Shown here in pieces: positions 38,260 to 50,137 of a stretch of DNA of 55,479 nt (positions are counted from its first letter, which is position 1; every line of letters begins with the position of its first letter). Source of the DNA: Aureibacillus halotolerans (GTDB taxonomy: Bacteria > Bacillota > Bacilli > Bacillales > DSM-28697). Both the position numbers and the translations under genes were made by a program. The notes beneath the pieces were generated by a model. The model did not search any database. It was not told the origin of the DNA and saw nothing but the letters and a program-made list of their open reading frames with translations. The stretch covers positions 1 to 55,479 of the forward strand of contig NZ_SNYJ01000025.1 of the NCBI RefSeq assembly GCF_004363045.1. Direction: 5' to 3'.

Positions 38260-39126
38260 TCAGCTCATATTTGGTTCGCCATCCATACGAACCGTGTATA
38301 CCTGATCACAAAACCCTCTTAGGCCATTATAAATGCGTTGCATTCTCGATTCGTGGTGAACTAGAGCAAAAACGGTTGGACCACTTCCACTCATCAATAC
38401 AGCATCGGCGCCGAAGCGGTGCATTTGCTCCTTAATTTGGGCAACTTCCGGATGTAATTTCATTGTAATAGGCTCAAGGGCATTCCCAAGCAGGGCACAT
38501 ATCTGGTGATAGTCTTGTCGATACAATGCATCCACCATTCCTTCTACATCTGGGTGGATCGTTTGATTGACGTTAAATTGTCCGTAGACGTCTGCAGTTG
38601 ACACCCCTACGGTTGGTTTCGCCAGCACTACCCAACATGAAGGAGGTGGTGGCAATGGTGTAATGACTTCTCCGCGACCTGTTGCTAAGGCGGTTCCTCC
38701 GTGCACACAAAAAGAGACGTCTGAGCCAATTTGAGCCCCGAGCTTTGCGAGCTCAGGTAGCGATAACCTTAGGTCCCAAAGACGATTTAATCCTCGCAAC
38801 ACGGCTGCAGCATCACTACTGCCGCCAGCCAACCCTGCCGCAACAGGAATACGTTTCTGCAGAGCAATTTTCACACCTCTGTTGACGTTGTACGTCTCCT
38901 GCAGCAATGCCGCCGCACGGTATGCTAAATTACGGTGGTCGTTTGGAACAAATCGATGTTGAGAGACAAGCTGAATTCGATTTGATGGCAAGTCTGTCAA
39001 CTCTATCCGATCTGATAAATCAATTGTTGTCATAATCATTTTTACTTCGTGAAACCCATCTTGTCTTTTATGTAAAACATCCAAAGATAAATTAATCTTG
39101 GCAGGGGCTTTTATAAATATTTTCAC
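38260..39126 (-). CDS. ispE: 4-diphosphocytidyl-2-C-methyl-D-erythritol kinase
   Basis: GHMP kinase of the MEP isoprenoid pathway. 288 aa, starting with GTG after GGAGGTG. Signatures: [16 protein letters not shown] at the N-terminus, the ATP-binding glycine motif [20 protein letters not shown] and [12 protein letters not shown] near the C-terminus. It stands between sspF and purR; a promoter and a perfect palindrome precede it. Confidence 0.97.
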   Translation of the reverse strand: MKIFIKAPAKINLSLDVLHKRQDGFHEVKMIMTTIDLSDRIELTDLPSNRIQLVSQHRFVPNDHRNLAYRAAALLQETYNVNRGVKIALQKRIPVAAGLAGGSSDAAAVLRGLNRLWDLRLSLPELAKLGAQIGSDVSFCVHGGTALATGRGEVITPLPPPPSCWVVLAKPTVGVSTADVYGQFNVNQTIHPDVEGMVDALYRQDYHQICALLGNALEPITMKLHPEVAQIKEQMHRFGADAVLMSGSGPTVFALVHHESRMQRIYNGLRGFCDQVYTVRMDGEPNMS

Positions 39127-39159
39127 GGACCCACCTCCGATCCTTCTTCTCTTCCTTAC

Positions 39160-39174
39160 GATGACATTGTCATC
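39160..39174. promoter_or_regulatory. perfect palindrome in the ispE leader
   Basis: GATGACATTGTCATC, a 15-bp palindrome with 7-bp arms, about 11 bp downstream of an extended -10 element (TGGTAAAAT, 39186-39194) reading toward ispE. Operator-like; the regulator is unknown. Confidence 0.5.
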
Positions 39175-39185
39175 ATTCTGTGGCT

Positions 39186-39194
39186 ATTTTACCA
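39186..39194 (-). promoter_or_regulatory. ispE promoter, extended -10
   Basis: TGGTAAAAT on the minus strand; the -35 side (TTCACA at 15 bp) is weak. Confidence 0.4.
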
Positions 39195-39269
39195 TAGATG
39201 GGGTGTTGTGAACTCATGAAGCAAATAATTTGCAACAAATGATAATGCAGTTGTTGCGATATGTTAAAG

Positions 39270-39301
39270 AAGCACGAGAGCGTCAGACGCGCCTCGTGCT
39301 T
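39270..39301 (-). terminator. sspF terminator
   Basis: AAGCACGAG pairs perfectly with CTCGTGCTT, with inner GCGTC/GACGC pairing, followed by CTTT on the minus strand, 11 bp after the sspF stop. Confidence 0.82.
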
Positions 39302-39312
39302 TTGCTGAACCA

Positions 39313-39498
39313 TTACTGTTGGTGTTTTTGATTTGCTAAATGGGCCTCCGCAAGTTCAATGGCTCTTCTCGTCATTGAGCCCGCATCCCTCGCGGTGATA
39401 CCGCCCCATCCATCTTTTTGCACGGTATCATAAAACCCTAATTCCTTCGCTAGCTCGTCTTTGAACGCTTGAGACATAACGCCTCTTCTTCTGCCCAA
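39313..39498 (-). CDS. sspF: SspF-type small spore protein
   Basis: Small acid-soluble spore protein-like DNA-binding protein made in the forespore. 61 aa, the same length as B. subtilis SspF as I remember it, with matching start [19 protein letters not shown] and [16 protein letters not shown]. It starts with TTG; AAGGGGG lies 8 nt upstream. A sigma-G promoter is visible at 39529-39557. Confidence 0.93.
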   Translation of the reverse strand: MGRRRGVMSQAFKDELAKELGFYDTVQKDGWGGITARDAGSMTRRAIELAEAHLANQKHQQ

Positions 39499-39528
39499 TA
39501 AAAAAACCCCCTTTGGCTACAGCATTTA

Positions 39529-39557
39529 TAGTATGCGCAGCCTAGAGGATTTTATTG
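39529..39557 (-). promoter_or_regulatory. sigma-G promoter of sspF
   Basis: -10 CATACTA (39529-39535), a full match to CATNNTA; -35 CAATA (39553-39557) 17 bp upstream. Confidence 0.6.
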
Positions 39558-39571
39558 CACTTTGGCATAAG

Positions 39572-39598
39572 AAAAAGCAGCAAACGATTGTTTACTGC
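39572..39598 (-). terminator. veg terminator
   Basis: GCAGTAAAC pairs with GTTTGCTGC (one mismatch) around AATC, then TTTTT on the minus strand. The stem includes the veg stop codon. Confidence 0.75.
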
Positions 39599-39861
39599 CC
39601 GCTCAATGCCAACTTTTCCTGATTGTCTTCAAAGAACATAAGCTCCACTGTTTCAGTCAATACATCAGCGTAGCTATAAGAAACACGTTCAAAAGAGTTT
39701 TCATCTTGATCCAATTCAACAATAAAAACGGAAGGGTACGTTTCCGATAAGATCCCAGCACGCTCTACTGTCTTCCTCCGACCACCATTGGCTCTAAGAA
39801 CGAGCCGCTGGCCTAAGTGACCATCCAACGTTCGTTTGATATCCGTCAATGTTTTTGCCAC
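39592..39861 (-). CDS. veg: Veg protein (biofilm-related)
   Basis: Small conserved protein; in B. subtilis Veg stimulates biofilm genes through SinR. About 89 aa from GTG 39861 with GAGGTGG upstream; then [51 protein letters not shown] and [15 protein letters not shown], all family signatures. It has a consensus promoter and its own terminator, consistent with strong independent expression. Confidence 0.95.
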   Translation of the reverse strand: MAKTLTDIKRTLDGHLGQRLVLRANGGRRKTVERAGILSETYPSVFIVELDQDENSFERVSYSYADVLTETVELMFFEDNQEKLALSGQ

Positions 39862-39924
39862 TCGCAACCACCTCACTGTAACAAGCGTATCACATTTAGA
39901 CAACAGAGTCAAATTAAAATTTAA

Positions 39925-39954
39925 ATTATAACAATTGAGCTAACAGGATGTCAA
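39925..39954 (-). promoter_or_regulatory. veg promoter
   Basis: Perfect -35 TTGACA (39949-39954) and -10 TATAAT (39925-39930) with an 18-bp spacer. A weaker second candidate (TTGACT, TACGCT) lies downstream at 39887-39915. Confidence 0.75.
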
Positions 39955-40051
39955 CACATTTATGCCTAATTTCTCCTCTGAAATCTTTTTTATTTTACCC
40001 ACACTTTGTGAGACTATGTGCAAACTGGCATATTTGTTGTTTTTATTTTTA

Positions 40052-40939
40052 TTAAACTCCCATTTCAGGTGGGTTATCGACAGGCGTATATGGCATGCCC
40101 GTGCGCAAAAGTCCTCTGCTTTCAATACCTCCAAGCCCTTTCTCGCCACTCAGTGTATTTTTCAGCACATCCCACGTATGCACACGCTCCATAAATGGCG
40201 TATAGCTCAGCTTTGCCACGACATAGACCGGATCTAATGCATGGATGTTTACACGCCCAGGTGATGAAGCATAATTCGCACCTGCACGTATGAGCGATTC
40301 AAAATGCGACTGACATGCGCCTGCAAAAATAATCAATTGGTCTAAATGGGGCATCCTTCGTCGGGCTTCATAAACCGTTTTGGCAAAATACCTCGAGTGT
40401 CGATACGCTTTAAGCTCATTTTTGGTTCCTTTGCCCTTGATGTACGCATCATGTCCCGTAATGACGAGAATGTCAGGTCGTGCCAGCTCTAGCAAGCCAA
40501 TGATTTTATCCGGCATTTCTTTTTCTTTTAGGTGAACACTATAGACAGGAATCTCAAGCTTATCATATAATTCCATGCATTTTTTTAAATACAGTGGGTC
40601 CCCATCGATATGGAGAACCTTCCCTGGCATTCTAAACGTTTTCACATCATGTGATGGTTGTTGCACACGATATGCATTTTTTTCTTGTTGAAACACATGG
40701 TCTTGCCGAAACAACCTATAGGACATGTTTGTTTTTTCTTCAAAGAACTTGCGTTTCTCCTGCTTCTCACGTTCATTGACTATTTGCAAATCATCTACGG
40801 GCGCATCGGCCATAAGACGCAGCTCTTCTCCTGCCAAAATGGCTGTATGAGCGGGCGCCCCTTCAAAGCCGACCACACGAAACAACACATCTTTTCCATA
40901 CGAAACTCTTGCAACCACATCGCCAACTTTGATTTCCAT
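40052..40939 (-). CDS. yabG: sporulation-specific protease YabG
   Basis: Processes coat proteins such as SpoIVA during late sporulation. About 295 aa from ATG 40939 (AGGAGG 6 nt upstream). Family stretches: MEIKVGDVVARVSYGKDVLF at the N-terminus, PGKVLHIDGDPLYLKKCMEL, DILVITGHDAYIKG and IIFAGACQSHFESLIRAGAN with candidate catalytic Cys and His residues. It lies between veg and rsmA, as in B. subtilis. Confidence 0.94.
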   Translation of the reverse strand: MEIKVGDVVARVSYGKDVLFRVVGFEGAPAHTAILAGEELRLMADAPVDDLQIVNEREKQEKRKFFEEKTNMSYRLFRQDHVFQQEKNAYRVQQPSHDVKTFRMPGKVLHIDGDPLYLKKCMELYDKLEIPVYSVHLKEKEMPDKIIGLLELARPDILVITGHDAYIKGKGTKNELKAYRHSRYFAKTVYEARRRMPHLDQLIIFAGACQSHFESLIRAGANYASSPGRVNIHALDPVYVVAKLSYTPFMERVHTWDVLKNTLSGEKGLGGIESRGLLRTGMPYTPVDNPPEMGV

Positions 40940-41010
40940 TCGTTTCCTCCTGCCGTCCGCTGACTTCCACATCAGTCTATGAGAAGGGCTCGGAAATCGT
41001 GCCTTAGCTT

Positions 41011-42599
<1,589 letters not shown>

Positions 42600-42806
42600 A
42601 AAAATTTCCTCCAATAATGAAACTTTTACGTTAGTTTCTTCGTCAAATGGGTACATTATTAATAAGAACAACAGAGAACCCGTTTTATTATACGTGCGGT
42701 GCCAAAAAAAGAAAAGCACTCGACGTCTTCCATTCTACCACGTAAAGAACTCAGTAAACCTTTTAGCAGGTGCTCTTCGTTACGCAAAGCAAGATACCCG
42801 TAAAAC

Positions 42807-42837
42807 AAAAAAAGAACCAGGCACATATCGCCTGGCT
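42807..42837 (-). terminator. yabE terminator
   Basis: AGCCAGGC pairs with GCCTGGTT around a 7-nt loop, then TTTTTTT on the minus strand. It lies between yabE and rnmV; the rest of the 42600-42904 gap holds no gene. Confidence 0.85.
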
Positions 42838-42904
42838 TTCATCAACAGTTCGCAACTCAACTTTATACACTTTAACAAAACACTGTTTTTGTCTTAGAAC
42901 GAAC

Positions 42905-44140
42905 CTATTCTAAAATACGGATTTTCACGTTTTTGACGCCCCAAGAGTAAGCTTGTTGTTTTGAAGGGAAAAAGACGTCAATTTTGTTTCCTTTAATCGC
43001 AGACCCTGTATCGGACGCAATGGCATCACCGTATCCTTCAACATACACTTTAGTACCTAAAGGAATGACACTAGGATCGACAGCAATGACTTTTGCTCCT
43101 GGATTGGCACGAAGGTCATAGCCTGTTGCTGTTTTCCCTGAGCAACCCGCACAGTAGGCTGTATAAGCTGTACTTTTCACATAAATTTCACGACCGCCAG
43201 AGCTGTTGCTTCGAGAAGGCTGTGAAGAGCTGCCGCTGCCTGCAGATGCAAGCATAACTTCCTGTGCCTTGTCACCAATCGCAACAACCTTGTCTTGGCT
43301 TTCTTTTACCGTCTCTTGTTTCAAAAGCTCACGGGAAACCTCTTTGCCATTTTCAAGGGTGACCTCAAAGTGCTTTGCCACAATTCCAGGCACACCTTGC
43401 TCAACAACCTTTTTTGACCCTTTATCCAGCGATTTGTCTTTTTTCGTAACTGTGGCAAACCCGGATTCCTCTTCCACTACATCGGTGACTTTTTCAACAC
43501 GCGTCACTGTCACTGTATCACCTTTGGAGATCATTTCATCTAGCTCCGGTTTTACCTTGTCAAGCTCTCGCAGTTTAATTTCTTGGTTGCGCAAAAAGTC
43601 AGCGACGGTAGTCGAAGTTGTCATAGCAGGACCCGCTTTCTCCGTACCTACCTTCAAGGCTACTTCAAATGCTTTGTCTATTTGTATGTTTGTGTTCGGT
43701 CCGTTAATCGGGGTGTCGGAAGCTGCTTTAATTTGATCATTTTCATTGAGAGGGAGTTCTCCACGCTCAACTAGATCGCCAACAGTGGCAGCTGTTGTCC
43801 AAAGCTCATCAACCTTCTTCCCATCTTCTAAAACAGTGACTTTGCTTGCTGCCTGCCATGTTACATGCATGTCGTCAAAAACTTTGGTTTCTTTTGACGG
43901 CACAACAATGTCATGTGCAGATAGACTTATGGACACCTGTTTCAGCGCTTCTTCAACCGTCGTTGCATGTGTTCGGATGGTCGTTTTTTCACCGTCAATG
44001 TTTAGAGCAACTGTAGATTTCGTTACCTCAAACATAAACAGTGAGAACAAAGCTAAAAACCCGACGACTGACAGTATTCCGACGAAAAACGCTTTTTTGT
44101 GTAACATGGAACCCATTACGTTCGATTTCTTTTTTGACAT
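42905..44140 (-). CDS. yabE: Rpf-like cell wall protein YabE (DUF348-G5-3D)
   Basis: Surface protein related to resuscitation-promoting/stationary-phase-survival muralytic proteins. About 411 aa from ATG 44140 (AAAGGAGG upstream). A transmembrane anchor or signal is at about residues 14-36; three DUF348 repeats follow (ALNIDGEKTTIRTHATTVEE and two more), then a G5 domain (about 210-290), a Ser-rich linker, and a C-terminal 3D domain with the three Asp motif (GDAIASDTGSAIKGNKIDVF). It stands alone between tatD and its terminator. Confidence 0.93.
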   Translation of the reverse strand: MSKKKSNVMGSMLHKKAFFVGILSVVGFLALFSLFMFEVTKSTVALNIDGEKTTIRTHATTVEEALKQVSISLSAHDIVVPSKETKVFDDMHVTWQAASKVTVLEDGKKVDELWTTAATVGDLVERGELPLNENDQIKAASDTPINGPNTNIQIDKAFEVALKVGTEKAGPAMTTSTTVADFLRNQEIKLRELDKVKPELDEMISKGDTVTVTRVEKVTDVVEEESGFATVTKKDKSLDKGSKKVVEQGVPGIVAKHFEVTLENGKEVSRELLKQETVKESQDKVVAIGDKAQEVMLASAGSGSSSQPSRSNSSGGREIYVKSTAYTAYCAGCSGKTATGYDLRANPGAKVIAVDPSVIPLGTKVYVEGYGDAIASDTGSAIKGNKIDVFFPSKQQAYSWGVKNVKIRILE

Positions 44141-44313
44141 GCTTTCACACGCCTCCTTTACAACGGAGTGAATTATAAGCAGGTCCTTCCGCAATGTCAA
44201 GTGCCCAAGTCACGAACCGTACGTCAAATTATAAGAGGACGAGGGCGAGAAAGGAAGGAAAACCCATCGACAGAAACCTTGCTCAACGCACGTTCTTCAA
44301 AGGTTTTTGTCGA

Positions 44314-44355
44314 TTTGTCGAGCGAATTTCCAATTCCCGAAACCCACTCGACAAA
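44314..44355 (-). other. 9-bp inverted repeat between tatD and yabE
   Basis: TTTGTCGAG and CTCGACAAA pair perfectly around 24 nt, immediately after the tatD stop. No U-tract follows. The plus strand also reads TGTCGAT and TGTCGAG, each one base off a Spo0A box. Confidence 0.4.
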
Positions 44356-44358
44356 AAA

Positions 44359-45132
44359 TTATAAATTAAGTCCGAAAAGACGACATGCATTGTCGTACGT
44401 TTGCTGTGCAACATCTTCCTCCGGCTCATCCCGGAGCGCCGCAATTTGCTCGCAAACGAGCCGGACATACGCTGGCTCATTGCGCTTCCCACGATATGGG
44501 TGTGGCGCAAGAAAAGGACAATCTGTTTCTATTAACAGACGATCTGCTGGAACAATTTTGGCTACTTCCTTCGGCATATGTGCATTTTTAAATGTTACGG
44601 GTCCCCCGAAAGATATGTAAAAACCCATGTCGAGGCATTCCTTCGCAATGTCTACATCACCAGCGAAGCAATGCATGACGCCCCCAACTTCTTCTGCACG
44701 TTCAGCTTTCAGAATATCCACAACATCACGTGTCGCTTCTCGATTGTGAATAATAATAGGCAGCTTCGTACGTTTTGCTAGCTGAATCTGTCTGACAAAC
44801 ACTTCTTTTTGAACGTCTGCAGGAGATTTGTCCCAATGGTAATCGAGACCCATCTCACCAAGTGCAACGATTTTTTTTGCGAGTGCAAGCTCCTCTAAAT
44901 AATTAAGATCACGTTCGGTCATATCAATTGCATCAACAGGGTGCCAACCGCAAGCCGCAAATACGTCGTCATGCGACTCGGCGAACGCCAAAGCGCTCTC
45001 AATCGTTTCTGTATCAAATCCAACGACAATCATTTTTTCAACGCCAGCGTCTTTTGCTCGCTGGTATGTCTCTTCCCGATCTTCATCGAACTGATGGACG
45101 TTTAGATGGGTGTGTGTATCAAATAATTTCAT
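44359..45132 (-). CDS. tatD: TatD-family metal-dependent deoxyribonuclease
   Basis: 3'-5' DNase/RNase of the TatD family (YabD). About 257 aa from ATG 45132 (CAGGAG 8 nt upstream). Metal-ligand motifs: FDTHTHLN, GEMGLDYHWD, PIIIHNREA, HCFAGD and ETDCPFLAPHPYRGK. It follows metG after a terminator, and may be expressed separately. Confidence 0.96.
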   Translation of the reverse strand: MKLFDTHTHLNVHQFDEDREETYQRAKDAGVEKMIVVGFDTETIESALAFAESHDDVFAACGWHPVDAIDMTERDLNYLEELALAKKIVALGEMGLDYHWDKSPADVQKEVFVRQIQLAKRTKLPIIIHNREATRDVVDILKAERAEEVGGVMHCFAGDVDIAKECLDMGFYISFGGPVTFKNAHMPKEVAKIVPADRLLIETDCPFLAPHPYRGKRNEPAYVRLVCEQIAALRDEPEEDVAQQTYDNACRLFGLNL

Positions 45133-45371
45133 TGCTTCAACTCCTGTAATTCTGCCATAGTCTAGCATAGTTTCGTTTCAGATCGCTTTCGAAAAAATTT
45201 CATTTTAGTTACATTGGCAATCTGTTCCTTAAGATTTTATCAAGAAAGCTCCACATTTATTAAAAATTCGTTGCTTTTTTTCTTAAGGATAGAATCTCAT
45301 AAGGCAAGTGTAATTTCAAGAACAAACGTTCCTGTTGTGATGTTTTACGCAGGCCTACTCGCTCATAAAAA

Positions 45372-45409
45372 AACCGTCATATCGCTTATACAAAGCGATA
45401 CGAACGGCT
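45372..45409 (-). terminator. metG terminator
   Basis: Long stem AAGCCGTTCGTATCGCTT paired with AAGCGATATGACGGTT around a short loop, then TTTTTTT on the minus strand, 25 bp after metG. No gene lies between it and tatD. Confidence 0.88.
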
Positions 45410-45433
45410 TTTAGACGATTATGAAACAAACAA

Positions 45434-47455
<2,022 letters not shown>

Positions 47456-47568
47456 TTATTTACTGTTGAATTCGCGACGCCAACGGACGCACGAACTTAC
47501 AATTCCATACCATCTAGTGTAGGAAAATGGTAGGAATTTATACCCCCTCCTCATAGCCTGACATTTCA

Positions 47569-47585
47569 TGTCGAAAAATGTCGTA
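47569..47585 (+). promoter_or_regulatory. distal tandem Spo0A-box pair upstream of abrB
   Basis: TGTCGAA (47569-47575), a perfect box, and TGTCGTA (47579-47585), one mismatch, with starts 10 bp apart as in the proximal abrB pair. It lies about midway between metG and abrB. Confidence 0.45.
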
Positions 47586-47711
47586 TTAGGTACTTTTTTC
47601 GTATAAACGTTTTGATTCACCGAGAAACGGATAAAGAGTATATAAGCATCTCTGATCTACGGTGAAATCCCGTCCGTCACAAATTAATCAACTAGGAATA
47701 GTTGAAAAACA

Positions 47712-47740
47712 TTGACGAGTATGGGAAAGACTGGTACGAT
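47712..47740 (+). promoter_or_regulatory. abrB promoter
   Basis: -35 TTGACG (47712-47717), 17-bp spacer, -10 TACGAT (47735-47740), reading into abrB with a 65-nt leader that contains two Spo0A boxes. Confidence 0.7.
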
Positions 47741-47758
47741 AAGTACACATAAATAAAT

Positions 47759-47775
47759 TGTCGAAAGTTGACGAA
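47759..47775 (+). promoter_or_regulatory. tandem Spo0A boxes repressing abrB
   Basis: TGTCGAA (47759-47765) and TGACGAA (47769-47775), both full matches to TGNCGAA, one helical turn apart downstream of the promoter. Same layout as B. subtilis abrB, where Spo0A-P represses it. Confidence 0.85.
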
Positions 47776-47811
47776 AAAAATGGGACCGAATTTTGGGAAG
47801 GAGCAACGACA

Positions 47812-48096
47812 TTGAAATCTACTGGGATTGTTAGAAAAGTTGACGAATTGGGAAGAGTGGTTATTCCTATCGAACTTCGACGCACTTTGGAAATTGCTGA
47901 GAAGGACGCATTGGAAATCTACGTGGATGATGATCGTATCATCTTAAAAAAGTACAAGCCTACAATGACATGCCAAGTGACTGGAGAAGTTTCTGAACAA
48001 AATTTTTCTATCGCAGGCGGCAAGATCGTCCTAAGTCATGAAGGCGCTGAAGAAGTATTAAACGAGCTTCAAAGACAGCTTAGCAATAGATCATAA
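47812..48096 (+). CDS. abrB: transition-state regulator AbrB
   Basis: Global repressor of post-exponential genes, itself shut off by Spo0A-P. About 94 aa. TTG start with AAGGAG 8 nt upstream; the ORF extends 18 codons further without similarity. N-terminal swapped-hairpin DNA-binding domain KSTGIVRKVDELGRVVIPIE and ALEIYVDDDRIILKKYKP, C-terminal multimerisation part CQVTGEVSEQNFSIAGG. Similar to the N-terminus of SpoVT in this window. Confidence 0.97.
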   Translation: MKSTGIVRKVDELGRVVIPIELRRTLEIAEKDALEIYVDDDRIILKKYKPTMTCQVTGEVSEQNFSIAGGKIVLSHEGAEEVLNELQRQLSNRS

Positions 48097-48109
48097 ATGA
48101 CTGAAGCAA

Positions 48110-48146
48110 AAAACACCTTAAGCCTAGTGCCTCAGGTGTTTTTTTT
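48110..48146. terminator. terminator between convergent abrB and rsmI
   Basis: AACACCT pairs with AGGTGTT; the plus side ends in TTTTTTTT and the minus side reads TTTTTTG, so it can stop both genes. Confidence 0.75.
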
Positions 48147-48155
48147 ATCTGACGT

Positions 48156-49025
48156 CTATTCGCTGCCATCGGCTTCAGTGGATATATGAAAGGTGGCATA
48201 TACATCACGCTTAGGCAAATCTCGATCCACAGCGGTCAATTTAATCGCTTCTTTTGATGTATGGCCTTTTGCTACATAGGTCTGGACATGATCCTGTGTG
48301 CTCAATCCGGCCCACCACACTTCATTCTCATCGTTCGCTAAAACGATCTGGCTCACCACGATGCAGAACTCCCCTTTTGGCGCATTTTCCGTGAAATGCG
48401 TAAGGACGTCGTCTGCCGAGCCACGAACAAATTGTTCAAATTTTTTTGTCAGCTCCCGTGCAGCAACCACCTCACAGTCTACAAAAGCCTCTTTTATCGT
48501 CCAAAGAGTGTCCTTCACCCGGTGTGGCGATTCATAAAAAAGCAAGGTGGCCTCCGTTTCGGCTGCTTTTTGCAATGCATTTCTTTTATCCGCCTCTTTT
48601 CGAGGTAGGAAACCTAAAAAATAAAAACGTTCGGTTGGTAAGCCTGAGGCAATTAATGCTGTCACAGCGGCACTAGCACCTGGCAATGGAACGACTGTAA
48701 CCCCTTCTTTAATCGCTTGGACGACCAAGTCGTATCCAGGATCTGATACAGCCGGTGTTCCCGCATCGGAAACAAGGGCTACGTGTTGGCCCTCCCGCAG
48801 TCTTTTCAGCAGCGCGGTGCCACTTGTTGCTTTATTATGCTCATGATAGCTTGTGAGCGGGCGCTCAATGGAATAATGATTGCATAGCTTCTGTGTCACC
48901 CTTGTGTCCTCCGCAGCGATGATATCCACTTCGTTAAGAATTCTCACAACACGGTACGTAATATCTTCAAGATTACCGATCGGCGTTGCCGCCAAATACA
49001 ATGTCCCCTTTTGATTCTGCTCCAC
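48156..49025 (-). CDS. rsmI: 16S rRNA (cytidine-1402-2'-O)-methyltransferase
   Basis: Ribose-methylates C1402 in the decoding centre using SAM. 289 aa. Tetrapyrrole-methylase fold signatures: LYLAATPIGNLEDITYRV, AAEDTRVTQKL, ALVSDAGTPAVSDPG and PLPGASAAVTAL. GTG start with AGAGGTGA 6 nt upstream, inside the end of yazA, giving a 53-nt out-of-frame overlap. Convergent with abrB. Confidence 0.96.
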   Translation of the reverse strand: MEQNQKGTLYLAATPIGNLEDITYRVVRILNEVDIIAAEDTRVTQKLCNHYSIERPLTSYHEHNKATSGTALLKRLREGQHVALVSDAGTPAVSDPGYDLVVQAIKEGVTVVPLPGASAAVTALIASGLPTERFYFLGFLPRKEADKRNALQKAAETEATLLFYESPHRVKDTLWTIKEAFVDCEVVAARELTKKFEQFVRGSADDVLTHFTENAPKGEFCIVVSQIVLANDENEVWWAGLSTQDHVQTYVAKGHTSKEAIKLTAVDRDLPKRDVYATFHISTEADGSE

Positions 49026-49296
49026 CGTTTTTCACCTCTTCTTCATACCTGCGAATATGTGCCCATTTTTGCGTTTTTGACAGGCTTTTTAGCTGCCATT
49101 CTTTTTTCATCGCATCTGATTTTGTAACAAATGCCTCTTGGTAACGTAGCTGAAAAGGGCCTCTCCCTCGTGTGTACCTTGCTCCTTTTCCAGACGCATG
49201 CGTGCGCAATCGTTCATCCACATTTGTTGCATAGCCTGTATACAGCGTGCCATCCTTACACTCAATTATATATACGTAATGGACTCTACTCTCCAT
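48973..49296 (-). CDS. yazA: GIY-YIG nuclease-superfamily protein YazA
   Basis: UPF0213-type small GIY-YIG protein; cellular role unknown. About 107 aa from ATG 49296. Motif region VHYVYIIECKDGTLYTGYAT gives the Y-V-Y...Y-T-G core, with HASGKGARYTRGRGP and MKKEWQLKSLSK following. It starts 11 nt before the end of trmN6, suggesting coupling, and overlaps the first 53 nt of rsmI. Confidence 0.88.
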   Translation of the reverse strand: MESRVHYVYIIECKDGTLYTGYATNVDERLRTHASGKGARYTRGRGPFQLRYQEAFVTKSDAMKKEWQLKSLSKTQKWAHIRRYEEEVKNGGAESKGDIVFGGNADR

Positions 49297-50020
49297 AGAT
49301 TTGTCGGTGCGCCTCCTCTGTATACGCGTTTCCTTCTCCGTAAATAAACAGGGGTGGAAGGATCGTAAGACCTGGTTTCCCATCTTTCGTCCCTTCGATC
49401 AGTAGAGTGTTGGCGTCCTTGTTCGCCCTTGGGTACACAAGCTGCATCCGTTTCGGTGCGAGACGATACCTTTGCATTGTATCAAGGATCGATACAAGTC
49501 GCTCTGGGCGATGAACCATGGCAAATTTTCCGCCTGCTCGCAGGAGCTGACTGGACGACTGGACGACATCCTCGAGCGTACATTCAATTTCATGACGCGC
49601 AATGGCAAGCGTATCTCTCTCGTTCCTATGTAGAACTTCAGGAACTGGAAAATAGGGTGGGTTGCACGTCACAATATCAAAAATTCCATGACCGAAACGG
49701 GATGGCATGTCTTTCAGGTTGCCTTCAATGACGTCAATTTGATCGGCGAGGTGATTTAACGCCACACTTCTCTTTGTCATGTCCGCCAGTATCGGCTGTA
49801 TATCCACGGCCGTGATATGACCTTTTGTCCGCTCACTTACCAATAAAGGCACGGCACCACTGCCTGTACACAAGTCTAAAATACGGCCCTTTTGGATAGG
49901 AAGATAGGCAAAGCGCGCCAGTAATACCGCATCCAATGAAAAATTAAAGATTTCAGGGCTCTGTATAATTTGCAGTGGACTCCCAGGCAAATAATCCACT
50001 CGTTCATTTTCCTGTAGCAT
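49286..50020 (-). CDS. trmN6: tRNA1(Val) (adenine37-N6)-methyltransferase family protein (YabB)
   Basis: Class I SAM methyltransferase. About 244 aa from ATG 50020 (AAAGGA upstream). LDLCTGSGAVPLLVSER is the SAM motif I, and TCNPPYFP is the N6-adenine NPPY motif. Substrate by family assignment only. A long terminator-like hairpin lies 30-108 bp upstream of the start. Confidence 0.9.
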   Translation of the reverse strand: MLQENERVDYLPGSPLQIIQSPEIFNFSLDAVLLARFAYLPIQKGRILDLCTGSGAVPLLVSERTKGHITAVDIQPILADMTKRSVALNHLADQIDVIEGNLKDMPSRFGHGIFDIVTCNPPYFPVPEVLHRNERDTLAIARHEIECTLEDVVQSSSQLLRAGGKFAMVHRPERLVSILDTMQRYRLAPKRMQLVYPRANKDANTLLIEGTKDGKPGLTILPPLFIYGEGNAYTEEAHRQIYGE

Positions 50021-50049
50021 GCCCAACGTCCTTTCATTTCTATAGATCC

Positions 50050-50128
50050 AAAAAAACGGCCTCTAAGGTGTCCTCCTCTCCACAGCAACATCTACTGTGC
50101 GTGGAGGTGAATTACGCCTTACAGGCCG
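50050..50128 (-). terminator. long terminator/attenuator hairpin before trmN6
   Basis: 72-nt imperfect stem: CGGCCTgTAAGG pairs with CCTTAgAGGCCG, inner CCTCC/GGAGG and CACAG/CTGTG with a 9-nt loop, followed by seven T on the minus strand (50050-50056). It lies between the yabA stop and the trmN6 start, with no room for a normal promoter after it. Confidence 0.85.
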
Positions 50129-50137
50129 ATACGACTG

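Noticed and set aside
42600-42719. N-terminal extension of rnmV
   Set aside because: Hydrophobic, lacks family similarity, and a good ribosome binding site precedes the internal TTG start.
44141-44358. Cyclic di-AMP riboswitch in front of yabE
   Set aside because: The conserved riboswitch core sequences are absent; only a simple inverted repeat is present.
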